Shown: positions 63,601 to 64,000 of the stretch, one piece after another
How the letters are laid out: each line of letters begins with the position of its first letter
Position numbering within the stretch: the first letter of the stretch is position 1
NCBI GenBank assembly: GCA_964247055.1
Contig: OZ176052.1
Location: forward strand, 2,666,001 to 2,730,000
DNA: 64,000 nt
Direction: 5' to 3'
Source of the DNA: Paragordius varius
Taxonomy: Eukaryota > Nematomorpha
Program-made: the position numbers and the translations under genes
Notes under the pieces: model-generated
The model's database searches: none
What the model was told of the DNA's origin: nothing
The model's input: only the letters and a program-made list of their open reading frames with translations

Positions 63601-64000
63601 CCCTTGTCCCGAATTACATAATTGCGCTTATGTATATTAGAGTATTTAATCAAAAAATCTTTTAAGAGTTAAAGGGTATTAAATTTCTGCTTATTAGATT
63701 GCGTTCGTCTATATATGATAAATATTATTAGTGATCGATTTTTTTATGCAAATTTAAATCTTACGTAAACTTTAATAAAAATGACATTTCCATATTTACT
63801 CTTATATAGTAAATTTTCAAAATATTTAGAATGATATATGGGATCTTAAAATTTTTGGAAATATAACGGAAAGATATTACCAAGTTTCATAACTCAATTA
63901 TATATGAATTTTTTATAGAATATAATAGACTCACAATTTTTTCACCCTTATATTTTTTACAATTTTCTCTGTAATAATTGCAACACTAAACCAAAAATTA

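Overview
The window is eukaryotic nuclear DNA, strongly AT-rich, with intron-split genes set far apart in repeat-filled DNA. Two well-supported genes, a FEZ/Unc-76 homologue and a TMEM121-like membrane protein, belong to animal families, so the source is almost certainly a metazoan. I cannot name the species. Several introns of only 23-26 nt recall the very short introns reported for dicyemid mesozoans, but long introns and long gene-poor stretches are also present.

Layout. 0.1-1.1 kb: single-exon TMEM121-like gene (-). 1.2-10.3 kb: repeats, comprising nested TTAA-flanked MITEs, a fossil Ty3/gypsy-type LTR element sitting inside a palindromic repeat, a hAT MITE with an 8-bp target duplication, and a hairpin-ended element carrying ~317-bp tandem units. 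10.7-14.7 kb: an isolated coding exon (-), two facing copies of a foldback element with 21-bp subterminal repeats, and a two-exon gene end (-). 14.7-15.6 kb: dead mariner. 16.1-20.7 kb: two paralogous three-finger (activin/BMP-receptor-like) ectodomain exon pairs (-) with identical splice phases. 20.8-26.3 kb: MITEs and AT repeats. 26.3-30.0 kb: a split gene (+) with a degenerate VWA-like fold. 30.3-36.0 kb: hAT MITE and a cluster of TTAA MITEs. 36.1-43.9 kb: FEZ/Unc-76 gene (+), eight exons. 43.9-46.6 kb: nested MITEs and a LINE fragment. 47.3-55.0 kb: WDR43/UTP5 gene (-), sixteen exons, convergent with FEZ. 55.9-59.2 kb: nearly full-length hAT transposon containing an inverted partial copy of its own transposase. 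60.9-63.6 kb: purine-rich 42-bp minisatellite.

The genes do not form a pathway. FEZ acts in kinesin-linked axonal transport, WDR43/UTP5 in early 18S rRNA processing, and the three-finger pair would be extracellular ligand-binding modules. The most notable signals are the four phase-checked ultra-short introns at the 5' ends of FEZ and WDR43, the three-finger pair without a visible membrane or kinase part, and several transposon families whose ends are fixed by target duplications or nested insertions.
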